A stretch of 64,000 nt of DNA from NCBI GenBank assembly GCA_014529385.2, contig CM043952.1, positions 156,835,057-156,899,056 on the forward strand. The letters are read 5' to 3'. Of this stretch, positions 11,524 through 23,700 are shown piece after piece. The position numbers and the translations under genes are program-made. Source of the stretch: Adiantum capillus-veneris. Taxonomy: Eukaryota; Streptophyta; Polypodiopsida; Polypodiales; Pteridaceae. Within the stretch, counting starts at the first letter, position 1; each line of letters opens with the position of its first letter. The notes beneath the pieces are model-generated. The model made no database searches and had not been told where the DNA came from. It saw nothing but the letters and a program-made list of their open reading frames with translations.

Positions 11524-14500
11524 ATGGAGGCTTCTCCGGGAAAAAGAAAAGGCAAGAACCTGGCAACGGAAGGGGCAGTACCCTATGCACTTCTACCCAA
11601 TTCTTTAAAGCCAGCAGCCACCTGGATACCTGCAGATGTGCACCAGGCAGCGGCCTTTCAAATATATCAAGGTTCATATGTGGATGACAAAAGAAACTTA
11701 GTGGATACAGTGATGATTCCCAAGGAGGCAGAGAATTACTTGAAAAGATCACCGCAAAGGTCATGGCTCAAAAAAGTCGGCTTGTAGAACTTCGTATCAC
11801 TACCACCAGTAGGGATAGATTTCAAGAGGGTACAACATCTAATAGAGACTATCCAAGAAGATGGAACTTGCAGAGTGGCAGGCATGGATAATGAAGTGAT
11901 GGAGATCCAGATCACCAAAGAGATCATCAAAGAGGCATTGAAAGTGTCAGATCAAGGAGCAAACATGAGAGAAAGAAGGAAAAACCTCACATTTTACTTG
12001 CAAAAGTCCAAACTACCTTCTTTCGAACTCATAGCAAGCCCGGAAGTAAGAGAACTGACACAGATCTACAGTCAGTGTTTGTTGAGCTACAGCAAAAGGC
12101 CGCCAAGATACACTATACCGCACGGGAGCATCTCAACCACACTGACATGGGCTATGGGAATGACCCGTGAGTTCTATATAGATCACGCGTCATATCTGTT
12201 TGAAGAAATGACAAAGCTAAGGCAGAACAAACCCAACTACATTGCAGGAGGAGAAGTCCTAACCAGAGTAATATACCATGCCATAGGCGCGGCAGATCAG
12301 TTTCCACCTGCCCCTCATCAGAACGACTGGCTGGTATTAAGGGAAAATAGCGAAGACAGATCACGAAGGAAAGTACCGGCATCTATTAACACCATTGGAG
12401 GACACAAGCTGGAAAGAGTGACAAGAAGTACACAAGAAAAGATAGAAGAAGAAAAAAAAACTGAAGAGGAAGATGTCCGACTAAAGAAGCGGAAAGCGGA
12501 AATGGAAAACAACACCAGGTTGCAGAAGATAGCAAAAATGGAAAGGATGCTAGAAGGGTTTGCTCTAGAAAGATCTCTACGAGGCGATGTAGGCGCCACT
12601 TGGAAACCTTCTAGTAGCACTTTCACACTGAGAACAAAGAATATAAACAACCCAGCTTTTGAGCTAGACTGGTTCGAGAGGTACATCCAAGAAAGAAATG
12701 TTAGGGATGAACCAGAATTGCTACTAGAAGAGGAGGATCTCCAAACGTTGAGAGATCAGCTGAGGCCAACTTCGCGTGATCAAGAAACACCGCCGCCATC
12801 TCCAAGGCCAGATACAAGTGAAAGGCAATCTAGACCATCTGCTGAATCTACTTCGCATTCAGAAAACTCACATTGTGATGACAGAATTCACACACCACCC
12901 AGTGAACAGGAAGAAGAGGAAGGAGAAGAAGAAGGAACAGATAGACACCCAAACACTGGATCCATATCACAAAGTGACAAAGGCAAGCAAAAGGAGGTGG
13001 ATCAGACTAAAGATAAAGCTTCTTCCTCTCAAGAAATTGAGCTGGAAGCTACTATAGATGAAGATTTGCAGTCAATGGCGACAATACTAAACCGAACAAG
13101 ACTGCACAGTCAATGGTTAGCTGATCACAACCGGTCCAACAAAATGAAGCTACAAAAAACTGATGAGGAAGTTCTGAGACTGCAAGAGCAAAGGGAGGAC
13201 ACTCTAAAGCTGATTAGCATCAGAGATGATGAAATATTGGGGCTCAAAGGCACAATAAATCTTTTCAAAGACAATTTACAAGAGTCGAAAGACTTCAATG
13301 CCATATGTGAAGATACAATAAACGTATTCCTTGAAGATGTCAGTGACAGAGATGAACACATCCAAAAGTTGGAAAAGGAAAAGCAAGATGCGCTGGAGAC
13401 CATCAAAAGTTTGCAAGTCGTCATCGATGACTTACAAATTGAAGTCAAAGATTTGAGAGCAGTAACAGATATCCAAGCAAGAGAAATCAAACGCGCTAAG
13501 AAGCAAAAAACGTCGCTACCAACAACACCAGTTGTCCACCCAGAAGAAGAAGTGGCTGCACTAAAGAGGGAGCTGGAGTTGGAAAGAAAACAACGTTTAA
13601 TGATTGCTGAAAGTGCGCTTAGAGCAGAAGATCAACTACAAAGACAAATTTCAGACTTGCAAAGTGAACAACAACAAGGACCAGCTCTTGACAGTGAAAT
13701 GGAAAGCATTGTTTCCAAATCAATCAGAGAAGAAAATGAAAACTTGCATATCAGGTTAAAACAGGTAGAGGAATCTGCCGCTAAAAAAGAAATGGAATTT
13801 CAAGCTCTACAAATCAATAGTAGAACAATGGCCGCACAAATCGCAAGTCTACAAAGTGCAAGACAACACCAAGGACAGGTACGAGTGCACATGGAGCCAG
13901 CAACAACGAATTTGGCTGGACTCGCCGAAGTATATGGGGGTCAAGATGAGTACGAGGATGATTCAGATGAACAGGAGGCACCAGATACGCAGACGGATCA
14001 AACCAGCTCCAAAGACCAAGAGACAGAAGAAGATTCAGTCACGAAATTGGAAGAGCAAAGGCTGGCCGAGCAGATGGAAAAGAAAAAAGAAATGATATGG
14101 TACAAGGCTATGCAACTCGAAAAGGAGTTGCTACAACGGCTTTCCAGATCGGGCAAAACAACAGCAGAGCTACGGAAGGAATGGAATGCACCTATGTTAC
14201 CCTATGCTCTGCTGAAGTACGAAACTCTAACACATCAACGGCAGCTCGAAAAAGAAGAACAAGTGCCAGTGTTTGAAGGAGAAGTACAGGATAGGGAACA
14301 GCAAAACAGAATAGTGGACAGCCAGCCAAAGTGGAGGCGTCAATGGCTATTGGATCACCCTAATAGCCTGATCCACTTAGTCAACGCACCGCATGAGCTG
14401 AGGAATGACAGAACGTTTTGCCCCACTCCCCGAACATACACCTACAGCCAACATAAAGCACTACAGAGCAGAAATCCGACATGGCTGAATTATCCAGTAA

Positions 14501-14928
14501 TGCCAGGGTCAGCAGAGGGAGAGAGAATATCCGGTTCTTACATGGTGAAAACCCTGCAGGTCGCCATAGCAAAATTCGGAGGCTTTCCTGACCTATCCTG
14601 CAAGATGCTCTGTAAGATAGCTCGAACATTTTTGGCCTGTCTCACAGTCTTCTCAGAAAGCTGGACATCAGAGTATATGAATACTGAAAGAAGCATCTCA
14701 GAGTTGTCACATGATCTAAGTGGGCCACTGACACAGCCAGTATTTTATGCCTATTTCAAACGGCTATTGTTTCTGCCAAGCTACCATCTCCAAACCTTTG
14801 AAGAAGCATTTTACACGGGCTTCTTCATGTACAAGTCAAAAAATTTTGGCCCATTAATGGCAAGTGAGTCTATGCGCTATGATGCGTTTCTACATCAAAT
14901 CACCCAAGAAAGGCAACAACGACAATGA
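11524..14928 (+). pseudogene. Element A ORF3: coiled-coil protein of unknown function
   Basis: The frame starts at ATG 11524 just after the candidate acceptor and runs about 1,135 codons, with a single in-frame TAG at 11785-11787. The N terminus is basic (KRKGK). An N-terminal domain to about 12340 holds IYQG and QNDWL motifs also seen in element B. Next come an acidic/serine-rich low-complexity part (about 12770-13030), a long heptad-rich coiled coil (about 13080-13850), an acidic hinge, and a conserved C-terminal domain (about 14320-14890). The last carries LIHLV, FCPxPR, PTWLNYP, YMVKTL, FLPSYH and FEEAFYTGFF motifs. I see no signal peptide, membrane segment, zinc ligand set or enzyme motif, so it is not an envelope protein. 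Function is unknown; a dimeric nucleic-acid-binding role is inference. Confidence 0.75.
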
Positions 14929-14962
14929 AGACAAAGACGATCATGTCGTGGTAGACATGAAT

Positions 14963-14976
14963 TAGGAGGGGGGGAG
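14963..14976 (+). promoter_or_regulatory. Polypurine tract of element A
   Basis: The tract TAGGAGGGGGGGAG directly abuts the LTR start TGTTGG at 14977. It would prime plus-strand DNA synthesis. Element B has AAGGAGGGGGGGAG in the same place. Confidence 0.9.
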
Positions 14977-15877
14977 TGTTGGAGCCCCATTGGTCCAACT
15001 GTTGTAATGAGCCCATCTTGTAAAGCATATCAAATTCCATTTTTTATGTCAAAGACGTTTTATCATTTTGATCCATTCGTTTGGATTATGTAAATATTAG
15101 TCAGTTAGTCAAGACTCAGATTTATTCGCACTTTGTAATCATGAGCAAGAGAACCCCATGTACATTTTTGAGCTAAGGTGACTAAAGTATAAAAGTCACC
15201 TTAGAACCATTTTTTGAAAACATTTTTTTGAAGATTAATCCTGTGTCGTACGAGTCTGAGAGGGAGAGAGAGAGAGAGAGTGAGTGTGTCTTATCCTCTT
15301 CGCTACGCGCTTCTCCCTCACCGGATTCACAACACGACCACACCATCGCGGTAGTCTCTCCGAGAGCTACACGCCCACGCCACGCATTTGCCGTTTCGAG
15401 TTGATCGCGATCGATTCATCCTCCAGCTTGTTTTGCTTGTAAGTAGCACAAACGGTGTCTGTTTTCAATAATCAAGTGCTTCATGGAATGAGAAAGAGAT
15501 TAGCTACACATAGATACTGATAAAATTAAGTTTCGCCCACTTTTGGATTATGACATGTTGGTCTATCGCGACAGTATTCGAGATAGCTAGGGTTCAAATC
15601 TGGTGAGATTAGACTTATAGGTGTCCTAGTGAGAGGATGATGCCTAGTAAGTTTGATGCGATTCCGAGTTCATTTGACGTGTAAACGGTGTTGTGAGCAT
15701 TTAAGGATAGAGTGGGTTGCATTCTACCAGGGTTAGTGATTGATGCATCATAAAAGTGCGTATGTGTAGATTGGTCTCAGCCTGACAAGCTAACGAGATT
15801 GCCTACGTGCACCTACGGGTTAGTCGTGTCATCAGATGATAAGTATGTTCTCTGTGTCGTGCTCGTGAGTATGAACA
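14977..15877 (+). repeat. 3' LTR of element A
   Basis: It starts TGTTGGAGCC after the polypurine tract and ends near GTATGAACA at 15877, by comparison with the element B LTR, which ends CCAACA. A TATA box, TATAAAAG, lies at 15188-15195. A GA-rich simple repeat lies at about 15259-15283. A partial family palindrome, GTCTATCGCG, lies at 15561-15570. The right end is set by similarity and the TG...CA rule; the matching 5' LTR is outside the window, so the target duplication cannot be tested. Confidence 0.75.
15561..15570. repeat. Half-palindrome of the A type inside the LTR
   Basis: GTCTATCGCG followed by ACAGT repeats the left half and core of the A-family palindrome. It lies about 370 bp downstream of the LTR TATA box. 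The element B LTR has its own family's half-site at a similar distance from its TATA box (55213-55226). Confidence 0.55.
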
Positions 15878-16095
15878 GGGGAGTAGTTTTGCCCTAAAAC
15901 ACCCACCTCTCAAGTGAACATTTATGTTCAACCACAAGCATATTTACAAAACTTGAAACCTGCAACACTTTGCTAGCTCTCAAGCATATTGAAAAAGGCA
16001 CGACCATATGTACCGTATGTGCAATATGTACAGCAGTGCATATCCGCTACTCCCAAGTCTCCTCGGGTGGGTTTCCCAACCCCCTTAGCTACAAC

Positions 16096-17384
16096 CTAGT
16101 TTACATCAGGCACCAAACCTCTGTCAAAGCACAACTTATGCCGCACCCCGTTCACCATGTTTTTAAGTAGCTTGCCATTTGCCCTTACTAATTGATAGGT
16201 CTCGTTTGGAAATGCATTTTGTACCTTGTATGGACCCGTCCACTTCTTCTTGAACTTCTCTTGAAAAGTAAAATCCAAATAGCTCTTGTACTACATCACC
16301 AAATCACCTTCTTCTATCCTTTCATCAAGCAAACTCTGATCAAACTTAGCAATTCACTTCTCCCGCTACTTTACATAATAATCTGCGGCTATCTCCCTGT
16401 TCATCTGCAAAGTTTGGAGACTAACAATTTGATCTTGTAGAATCCCCTGTTGTGTGGCATTGACTCACCACATCCCCTGCAAAGCACTCAATTGCATATG
16501 CACCGGAAGCAGTGCCTCGTTACCGCCGTAGACCAATTCAAATGGGGTAAAATTGGTCGCCACCTTGTAGGATATACTGTACGCTCACAAATAATTTTTG
16601 AGATTCACTTCCCACTCCGCCTCCTGCTTCTAAACATACTTTGTCAGCATCTTTATGATTTGGCCATTTGCACTTTCTACCAAACCATTGTAGTGAGGAT
16701 GATAAGGCAAAGAAAACCGGTATTGAATAGCCAACTTCTCTACTAAAGCCTTCATAAGTTTATTCCTAAATCCCCGTCCTCTATCCAACACAAGCACCCA
16801 TGGCACTCCAAAACGACAACAGATGCTATAAAAATCAAACTGAGCTACCACATGAGCATTTACCTCCTTCATAGCTTTGGCTTCGACCCACCGGGTGAGG
16901 TAGTCAATCACCACTACAATGTACTTTTTCCCGCTTTTGGGAGTGGACAATTGGCATCCAGGCCCCACTTATCAAAAGCACTTTGGGCAATGATAGCTCC
17001 TTGTGACTTGGCTATCAGTGTCCTCTCACCCATAGTCTGCCATTCATGGCAGGTTTTGCACCAATAGTGCACATCATGTACTATCGATGGCCACCAAAAA
17101 CCTGCTCTCAAGATTCAAAACAAAACTTGGTCTTTACCCTGATGCCCACTCTCCTCGTGACATTGCTACAACACCATACCAATTTCTTCCTTATAAAGTA
17201 CCCTTCGTAGTACTTCATCCCGTCCATAGGTCATAAGATCCTCCCCTATCAACATAAACTTGTGAGACTTCTGCACTATTCTTTGCTTTTGTAGCTTGGA
17301 AAATCTTTCACAGCATTGACCGTTGCTCAAAAAGTCTTCAATCTCTTTCAAGGTTTCACAACCAGCATAGGTGGATGGGGCCAC
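16096..17384 (-). pseudogene. Element E integrase
   Basis: Read on the minus strand, the zinc module shows HEESGH and later CKTC (about 17040-17170). The core follows, with Asp in WGLD (near 16960), Asp in VLDRGRGF (near 16780) and Glu in NGLVESANG (near 16665). The C-terminal part ends with a GPYKVQ module and FDRGLVPDVN at 16096. Several stops and small shifts interrupt it, for example near 17112 and 16630. All three catalytic acids are still present. It lies downstream of the second RNase H and upstream of a short 3' noncoding end. Confidence 0.85.
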
Positions 17385-17856
17385 ATATATACCTGTATTA
17401 TGTACTTGTACCTTGCTGCTTGCAAGCTGATCTGCTTCTTGGTCATGCTCTCTTCTAACATGCTTGAACTGATTCTCTTAAAAAAACTTCAGCAACTTCT
17501 TGATGACATAGAATGAATGCTTTAATGAATCTCGTTTCACCTGCCATTGGCCCAACAGGTGCTTGATGACTAACAGTGCATCACCTTTCACCACCAACCT
17601 CGAGATACCAAATTTGACACACTATTCCAAACCTAAATGGAGGGTGAGATACTTTGCCTCATTATTGGTATGAACATCCTCCAAGTTGTAGGATTTTAAA
17701 AAGATCTTCCTGTTGTGTGGATCCCGTATCACCACACCTCAAACTGCCTTTTGTATTATCCTTCTATATGCTCCATCAAACCACATGGTAAAAGCTCCCA
17801 CTAAATCGGGTTCCTCCTTGGTTTCATCCCACACCACCTTGGGATAGATTGGCAAA
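17385..17856 (-). pseudogene. Element E second, archaeal-type RNase H
   Basis: The minus strand encodes, with several stops, a FDGAYRR start, VVIRDPHNRKIF, then TNNEAKYLTLHLGLE, LVVKGDALLVIKHLLGQWQVK and VRREHDQEADQLAS. This is the DG...E...D...D pattern of the additional RNase H found in Tat-lineage plant retrotransposons. It sits between the normal RNase H (17857-18327) and integrase. Elements A and B lack it. Confidence 0.8.
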
Positions 17857-18327
17857 TCAACTGCCTTGCTGACTAAAATATCCACTGTGTGAGATCAACT
17901 TGTATGGTTGGAATTCAAACTCAAACTCTTGTAACTCTATCACCCACTTCATGATCCGCTTCCTTGGCTTCAGGTGCAACATTACCTCCGGTAATAAATT
18001 GTTGGCCATCAGCACAAAAAACGTCCGCATGATGAGATACACCTTGAACTTCCTGCAGGCAAAAACTAAGGCCATGACCCACTGTTCGGCTTTGGTGTAA
18101 ATTGCCTCCCCAGGACTTATCACCCCGCTTTCAAAATAAATAGGTTTATAGCTTCTTCCCACCTTCTGCAATAGTAGTGTCCCAATGGCTATGGTCCTAC
18201 CATCATATGGGGCAACATAAAAATCATCTTCATGATTGGGAGGACACATAGTAGGAAGTTGACACAGGATTTCCTTCACCCTGTCAAAAACTACTTGAGC
18301 CTCTTCATCCCATTTAAAACCATGCAC
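17857..18327 (-). pseudogene. Element E RNase H (first)
   Basis: The open stretch begins with a GFKWDEEAQVVFDRVKEIL tether segment, typical just after RT. It continues with APYDGRTIAIGTLLLQ, a gypsy RNase H start, then ALVFACRKFKVYL and FFVLMANNLLPEVM, where the usual TDH-type motif has been lost. The upstream join to RT is broken by the 218 bp TIR transposon at 18364-18581. Confidence 0.85.
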
Positions 18328-18363
18328 TTGTTGTGCCCTCTTTTGAAGGGGGTTTACATACCA

Positions 18364-18581
18364 CCCAGGGCGGTCACTTTTTAGAATGTGTATGCTATCA
18401 CGTGAGTTAATCGGAGAGGATTATTAAAAGATCAAAATGTATCAAAATGTATATATACAGAGGGGGGTGGGGGTTTTTTAAATAGGCACGTAGTGTAAAT
18501 ATAGTATTTATATTGAGGTATTATCAATAACCTCTTGAACGCACGTGATATAGGAAGCTTTTGATAAGTGACAGCCCCGGG
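18364..18581. mobile_element. Small TIR DNA transposon, copy 1 (hAT- or Mutator-like size class)
   Basis: This 218 bp insertion in the pol of element E is flanked by the 8-base duplication ACATACCA at 18356-18363 and 18582-18589; a ninth shared C is possible. The ends are inverted repeats: CCCAGGGCGGTCACTT on the left and, reverse-complemented on the right, CCCGGGGCTGTCACTT. The inversion continues inward with TATCACGTGAGTT and AACGCACGTGATATA. Removing insert and one duplication restores an open frame between RT and RNase H of E. It has no coding capacity. An 8 bp duplication fits hAT; 9 bp would fit Mutator-like elements. Confidence 0.85.
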
Positions 18582-18589
18582 ACATACCA

Positions 18590-19423
18590 CGACAACATCC
18601 AAAAAAACCTCGATAGATACTTCAGCATGTGCACAAACGACGCCAAACCCTATGCACTAGAAGGAGGCTCCATCAAGACTAGAGCCTTGACCTTCTTTGG
18701 ATCTTCTTCAATCCCATTTTTTGATACCACATGGCCCAACAATAATGCTCGGGGCTGTGCTAGTCTAACATTCAATGTCATCCATGAAAACCCTGATAAA
18801 TTTTCCCAAATATGGACCAAAAACCCTGTTCATCCAGTCTTGAAAGGTAGCATAGGCATTTACCAGCCCAAATGGCATCCTACAATAAGCAAAACAACCC
18901 CATGGAGAGATGAAGGTAGTCTTCAAGTGGTCTTCAAGAGCAATCCCTATTTGAAAGTAACCTAAAACCCATCCAGAATGGAATACCTTTCATAGCTAGC
19001 GACTTGATTTAAGATCTTGTCCTGACATGGCAATGGGTAGTGGTTTTTTTTGGTCATGGCATTCAAAGGTTTATAGTCGACACACACCCGCAACCTCCCA
19101 TTCTTTTTAGGAGTGATAACCACCAAGGAAGCCCACTCTGACTCCTTCACGGGATATAATACCTGCATCCGATAATTGATCGATCTCCTGTCAAAGGGCT
19201 TCCTTTTGAATTTCACCAATCTCCTTAGCTTTTGCGCCTTAGGCTTGTATCCTTCCTTGAGGATTATTTTTAGCTCAACACTCTTGGCTCCTTGCAAATC
19301 TTTATACTTCTTTGAAAATAAGTTCAGAAAGGATGCACACAACTGGACATAGCTTTCTTTCTCCTGCTTAGTCAACTCTCCACTTAGCATATTAATGACC
19401 TCTTTAGGACCTATGGAATGCAC
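18590..19423 (-). pseudogene. pol: Element E reverse transcriptase
   Basis: On the minus strand the RT begins with a MHSIGPKEVINML pre-domain. The fingers carry EWASLVVITPKKNGRLRVCV and the palm start NHYPLPCQDKILNQVA, up to 18962. It then continues with stops and shifts through the catalytic box FMDD (complement of 18777-18788) and the LGHVVS-type thumb segment. It is interrupted on its 3' side by the small TIR transposon. Stops make it inactive. Confidence 0.85.
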
Positions 19424-19547
19424 CTATGCTTGCACCTTCTCTCTCGCACAAGGTTCTTCCATAGTGGCCCCAAACAAGGCATCATCAAATTTGAGCATAT
19501 CATCCTCGCTTTCTTCTTCCTCTATATATGTATAGCCTTCATCACAG
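19424..19547 (-). pseudogene. Element E acidic protease-RT linker, cut by element D
   Basis: A short minus-strand frame codes for an acidic stretch (YIEEEESEDDMLKFDD) just upstream of the RT pre-domain. It is cut at 19547/19548 by the 5' LTR of element D. The other side of the break continues at 34095 on the minus strand (protease). Confidence 0.6.
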
Positions 19548-19739
19548 TGTTGGGGTATAAAGCCCAATGTGGTCGCCCAGGTAAGTGGGCGGGCCGCCAG
19601 GTATGTACACATATTATTCTGTAAAAACCTAATAAGAACTCACTATGCTCTACACATTACAGTAGAGCGAGTTCACCATATCGTTGTGCTCTTCTTCTCG
19701 CACTCTCTCTCGCGTCGCACTTCCGCTCGTACTCCTTCA
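19548..19739 (+). repeat. 5' LTR of element D
   Basis: It begins TGTTGGGGTATAAAG and ends CTCCTTCA, matching 33903-34094 almost exactly (changes at about five positions). A short LTR like this is common in plant copia elements. Confidence 0.95.
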
Positions 19740-19741
19740 AC

Positions 19742-19753
19742 TGGTATCAGAGC
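19742..19753 (+). promoter_or_regulatory. Primer binding site of element D (tRNA-iMet type)
   Basis: TGGTATCAGAGC lies two bases after the 5' LTR. This word is the usual plant copia primer site complementary to the 3' end of initiator tRNA-Met. The stretch 19754-20792 after it is untranslated leader without any further feature I can name. Confidence 0.93.
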
Positions 19754-20792
19754 TCAGATCGAGGTTCGGGGCAGCACTGCAGGAAGCTAGAGTCACCAGC
19801 TCAGATTGGAGTGAAATTCGACAGCCAAAGACACGGCCCCAAATCCTGTGGTCATCTCGGCCACCGTTTGGCTTCGACAAAGGTCTGCGCAGGCCATTTT
19901 CGACTACGTGGTCTCAGCGGGTGCAGATCCGAATCTGCATATTAGGGGTTTTCGGCCTACGACTGCAGGTGCTGAGGATATCGACACTCCCAGAGTGTTG
20001 ATTTGTGGCTGTCTACACATCGAAGGACGGCTCACAGTTCTTGGAGGCGTGTCACATACGACACGGGCGCATCTACACACAGACTGTAGGCGACATCCAC
20101 TAGTTCATCAGGTAGCTTGTGTTTGCTGCTTGATATTCCAGATTTCATCCTGACATTGCAAGTACTTCCACATGGGATGTATTGTTAGAGATGATGTATG
20201 TTTGTTGAGGGTTTGCTGGCTGTGAGTCACGCAGCAAACAACCGCCGCAGCGGTTACAGCATATAGTGGGAAATTTGTGGATGTATGACTTTGTGGGAAG
20301 TCTATGTACTGTCAGATTTACTGCAGCCTTTTTTGAGGGTCGAGTGAGGTTTTATTGAGATGGGGGATTCTCGAATGTTGAGATCCTTTCGGTGATACAA
20401 GTCTTGGAGCGATCCCTCGAGCACCCTTAGATAGGCAGCTAGGATGTATTGACTGTGAGTTAGACAGTTGGGATTGCATCTTTGCTTTACTGCCGTTGAG
20501 GCATTGTCATAGTCTATGCTTACAGGACAGTGACAGGACAGTGAGAGACAGTACAGGTGCAGGACAGGTTTACCCGCAGCTTACAGTGTCAGAGAGACAG
20601 GTTTTTTGAGCTGTTTTTTGGTCTGTTTTTAGTACACCAGAGCCATTTTACAAAGGAGACTCTGCCAAAATTTCTGCAGAATCTGAAGCTTTCTTGGTTC
20701 ATTTGACAGGTTGATATTGGTTCAGAGGTTAGTTTACAGTGGAAACTCTGCCGAATTTTTCGCAAGAAAGTAAACTACTGTGAAGCGTAGCT

Positions 20793-23700
20793 ATGGCTGG
20801 ATCACAGGACACTGCTCTTTACAATATCAAGAAGCTAGATGGAACCAATTTCCCATTGTGGAAGAAGCAGATTTGGCACGTGTTGGTACAAAAGAAGCAG
20901 ATAAAACCTATAAAGCTCAAGGGGATAAAACTAGAAGATATGGACGAAGATGAATGGAGCGAAATGGATGAATTAGCACTTTCTACCATTATGCTGACTT
21001 TGGCAGAAAGCGTTTACTTCAATGTAGCAGACGAGATGTCGGCTTATCAAGCATGGTTAAAGCTGAGTGATCTTTATGAGAAGCAGAGTGCAGCTTCACA
21101 GGTATACTGGCTTAAGAAGCTTGTTGACTTGAAGATGAAAGAAGGGACACCTATGTCCAATCATTTGAATGAATTCAACACAATCTATAGTCAGTTGTTA
21201 GCTCAAGGTGTCAAGTTTGATGAACCTGTTAGAGCTATGTTCCTGTTGATCAAATTGCCGGAAAGTTGGGACACTTTTCGCACAGCTTTGAGTAATTCTG
21301 CACCTCCAGATGGTTTGAACATAGCAGGTGTAGAAGGAAGTCTGCTTACTGAAGAAACCAATAGAAAGACAATGGACAAAGGCAAAGGAACAGCCTTAGT
21401 TGTCAGGGGAAGGACAAAAGAAAAGTACAAAGGTGGAAAGAGGAATCAGTCTCGTAGCAAGTCTCATAGTGCTAAAGGCAAGAGTGACATAGAATGCTAC
21501 CATTGTGGCAAGAAGGGTCACATGAAAAGAGACTGCAGAGAATGGAAAGCAGAAAAAGGCAAAGAGAAAGCTGAAGACCATGGTGAGAAGAACAAGTCCT
21601 TAGTGAAGATTCAAGAAATAAATGTGACAAACACTGTTGCAGTGGATGACAGTCTAGTGTCAGGAGACATCTACTTCTTGAAGAATACAATGGACTCAGC
21701 TCTTCTTACAGCATCTGATGGAAATACACTGAGTGACTGGATTATAGACTCAGGGGCATCACTTCATGTGTCTCCAAACAAGAAGTGGTTTACTTCTTAT
21801 GTGACCACTAAAGATCATGTTCGGCTAGGCAATGGGCAGACATGTGAGATCTTAGGTGTTGGAGATGTTCAATTGAAGTTTCAGAATGGCTCTTCTTTCA
21901 CGCTGAAGAATGTGAGACATGTTCCCGCAATTACAAAGAGCTTGATCAGCACAGGTTTACTTGATGATGCTGGCTACGTCACCACTTTTGGAAAGAACAT
22001 GTGGAAGATATCCAAGGGTTCTATGACAGTAGCACATGGAGTAAAGTCTGGAGGACTTTACATGATTTATGTATCAAATGTCTCTAAAAATGTAATCAAT
22101 GTAACCGAGCAGCCGAACGTTTCTTTGTGGCATAGCCGGTTAGGACATATGTCCAAGAAGGGAATGGAAATCTTGTCTCGTTCTGGTTATTTGCCTGGCT
22201 TTTCATTTAATGATTTTGAATTCTATGAACATTGTGTGTATGGTAAGCAAACACAGCAGCCACATAAGCATAGAAGCAGTAGAAGAGATACACAGTTGGC
22301 ACTTGTTCATAGTGATTTGTGTGGACCTATGCCTCACCTATCTCTAGGGGGAGCTTCTTACTTTGCGTTTAGTGTTTTCAAAACGTTTGTGACACTTGTG
22401 GAGAATCAGAGTGGCAAGAAGCTTAAATGCTTACGCACTGACAATGGTGGAGAGTATGTTTCAAAGGCCTTTCAGGACTTTTGTGAGTCAAAAGGTATAA
22501 AACGTGAACTTACTGCTCCTTACAATCCTCCTCAAAATGGTGTTGCTGAGAGGATGAATAGGACCATACAAGAGAAGGTCAGAAGTATGTTGTCTAATGC
22601 ACAACTGTCAAATGGGTTTTGGGCTGAAGCTGTATCAACAGCTGTTTATCTTGTAAATAGATCTCCTAGCAAGGTTTTGCAGAAGGATTCAGTGCCAGAG
22701 ATGGTATGGTCAGGCAAAATGCCCTCATACAAGCATCTCAGAGTCTTTGGCTGTGAGGCATATACTCACGTTCCAAAGGAATTTAGGAACAAACTTGAGC
22801 CAAAGAGTAGAAAGTGCATCTTTCAAGGCTATGGTAATTCTGGTGAGATGGGGTACAGACTTTGGGATCCCGAATCCAGAATGGTTGTCCGCAGCAATGA
22901 TGTTCACTTTAATGAATCCAAATATCATTCTAAACCAGAGAGGGTTGAGGAGATTAGAAGAGTTGTCTTCCAAGAAGATGGACCTGCACGTGCAAGACAA
23001 AATGTCAGGGCTCAAGAGGAGCAAGAATAGGATAGAGTGGAACCACAGGTTGTGGCTGAGCCTGAGCCACCTATTGTGCGTAGATCTGGACGTGTCACGC
23101 GACTTCCTGATAGGTTTGTTCCATCTATGAACTATGTCATGTTGACTGATTGCAATGAGCCTTCATGTTACAAGGAAGCAGTGCAAATGAAGGACTCCGG
23201 GAATTGGCAATTGGCCATGCAGTCAGAGATGACAGCTCTGCATAAAAACAAGACATGGAAGCTAGTTAAATTACCACATGGCAAAAAGGCTCTACCTTGT
23301 AAATGGGTTTACAGGTATAAGATCACCGCTCATGATAGTCAACCAAAGTACAAAGCAAGGCTTATTGCCAAGGGCTTTAAGCAAGAACAAGGCATTGACA
23401 TTGATGAATTCTTCTCTCCGGTGGTCAAGATGACTACATTGAGATGCTTTCTTGCATTGGTTGCCATATTAGATTTGGTGTTGCACCAAATGGATGTTAA
23501 GACAGCGTTCTTGCATGGTGATTTAGATGTGGAAATTTACATGCAGCATCCAGAAGGGTTTGTTGAGAAAGGCAAGGAAGATTGGGTATGCCAGTTGTTA
23601 AACAGTCTTTATGGCTTAAAACAATCACCGAGGGCATGGTACCATAAATTCCACAAGTTTATGCTTTCTCAAGGCTACAAACGTAGTGAGTTCGATCACT

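Larger units (their letters stand above)
1..15877 (+). mobile_element. Element A: large Ty3/gypsy LTR retrotransposon with extra 3' ORF (5' end outside window)
   Basis: The domains run gag, zinc knuckles, protease, RT, RNase H, integrase, second protease-like domain, noncoding spacer, ORF3, polypurine tract, 3' LTR. The RT-RNase H-integrase order is the Ty3/gypsy order. From position 2 to 8707 there is one reading frame with no frameshift, broken only by stop codons at 56, 164, 1151, 3107, 3392, 4418, 4565, 5450 and 7061. The 5' LTR, primer site and leader lie left of the window. Element B at 36469-55572 has the same layout, which supports every domain call. The copy cannot make a full polyprotein unless stops are read through. 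Confidence 0.95.
15878..19547 (-). mobile_element. Element E, 3' half: decayed Tat-type Ty3/gypsy (minus strand)
   Basis: On the minus strand this segment reads RT, RNase H, a second archaeal-type RNase H, integrase, then about 220 bp of 3' noncoding DNA up to the end of element A's LTR. The upstream half (protease and gag knuckle) is at 34095-35163, beyond the element D insertion. The dual RNase H order is known from the Tat lineage of plant gypsy elements. No LTR could be recognised with confidence. At 15878-16095 there is only AT-rich 3' sequence, probably the start of a 3' LTR cut by element A. Confidence 0.85.

Noticed and set aside
11524-14928. ORF3 considered as an envelope gene because of its position after pol
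   Set aside because: No signal peptide, membrane segment or cleavage site is visible; it is a charged coiled-coil protein.
19555-19561. TATAAAG near the start of the element D LTR as its TATA box
   Set aside because: It lies only eight bases into the LTR, too close to the end to leave room for an upstream promoter; not scored as a promoter.
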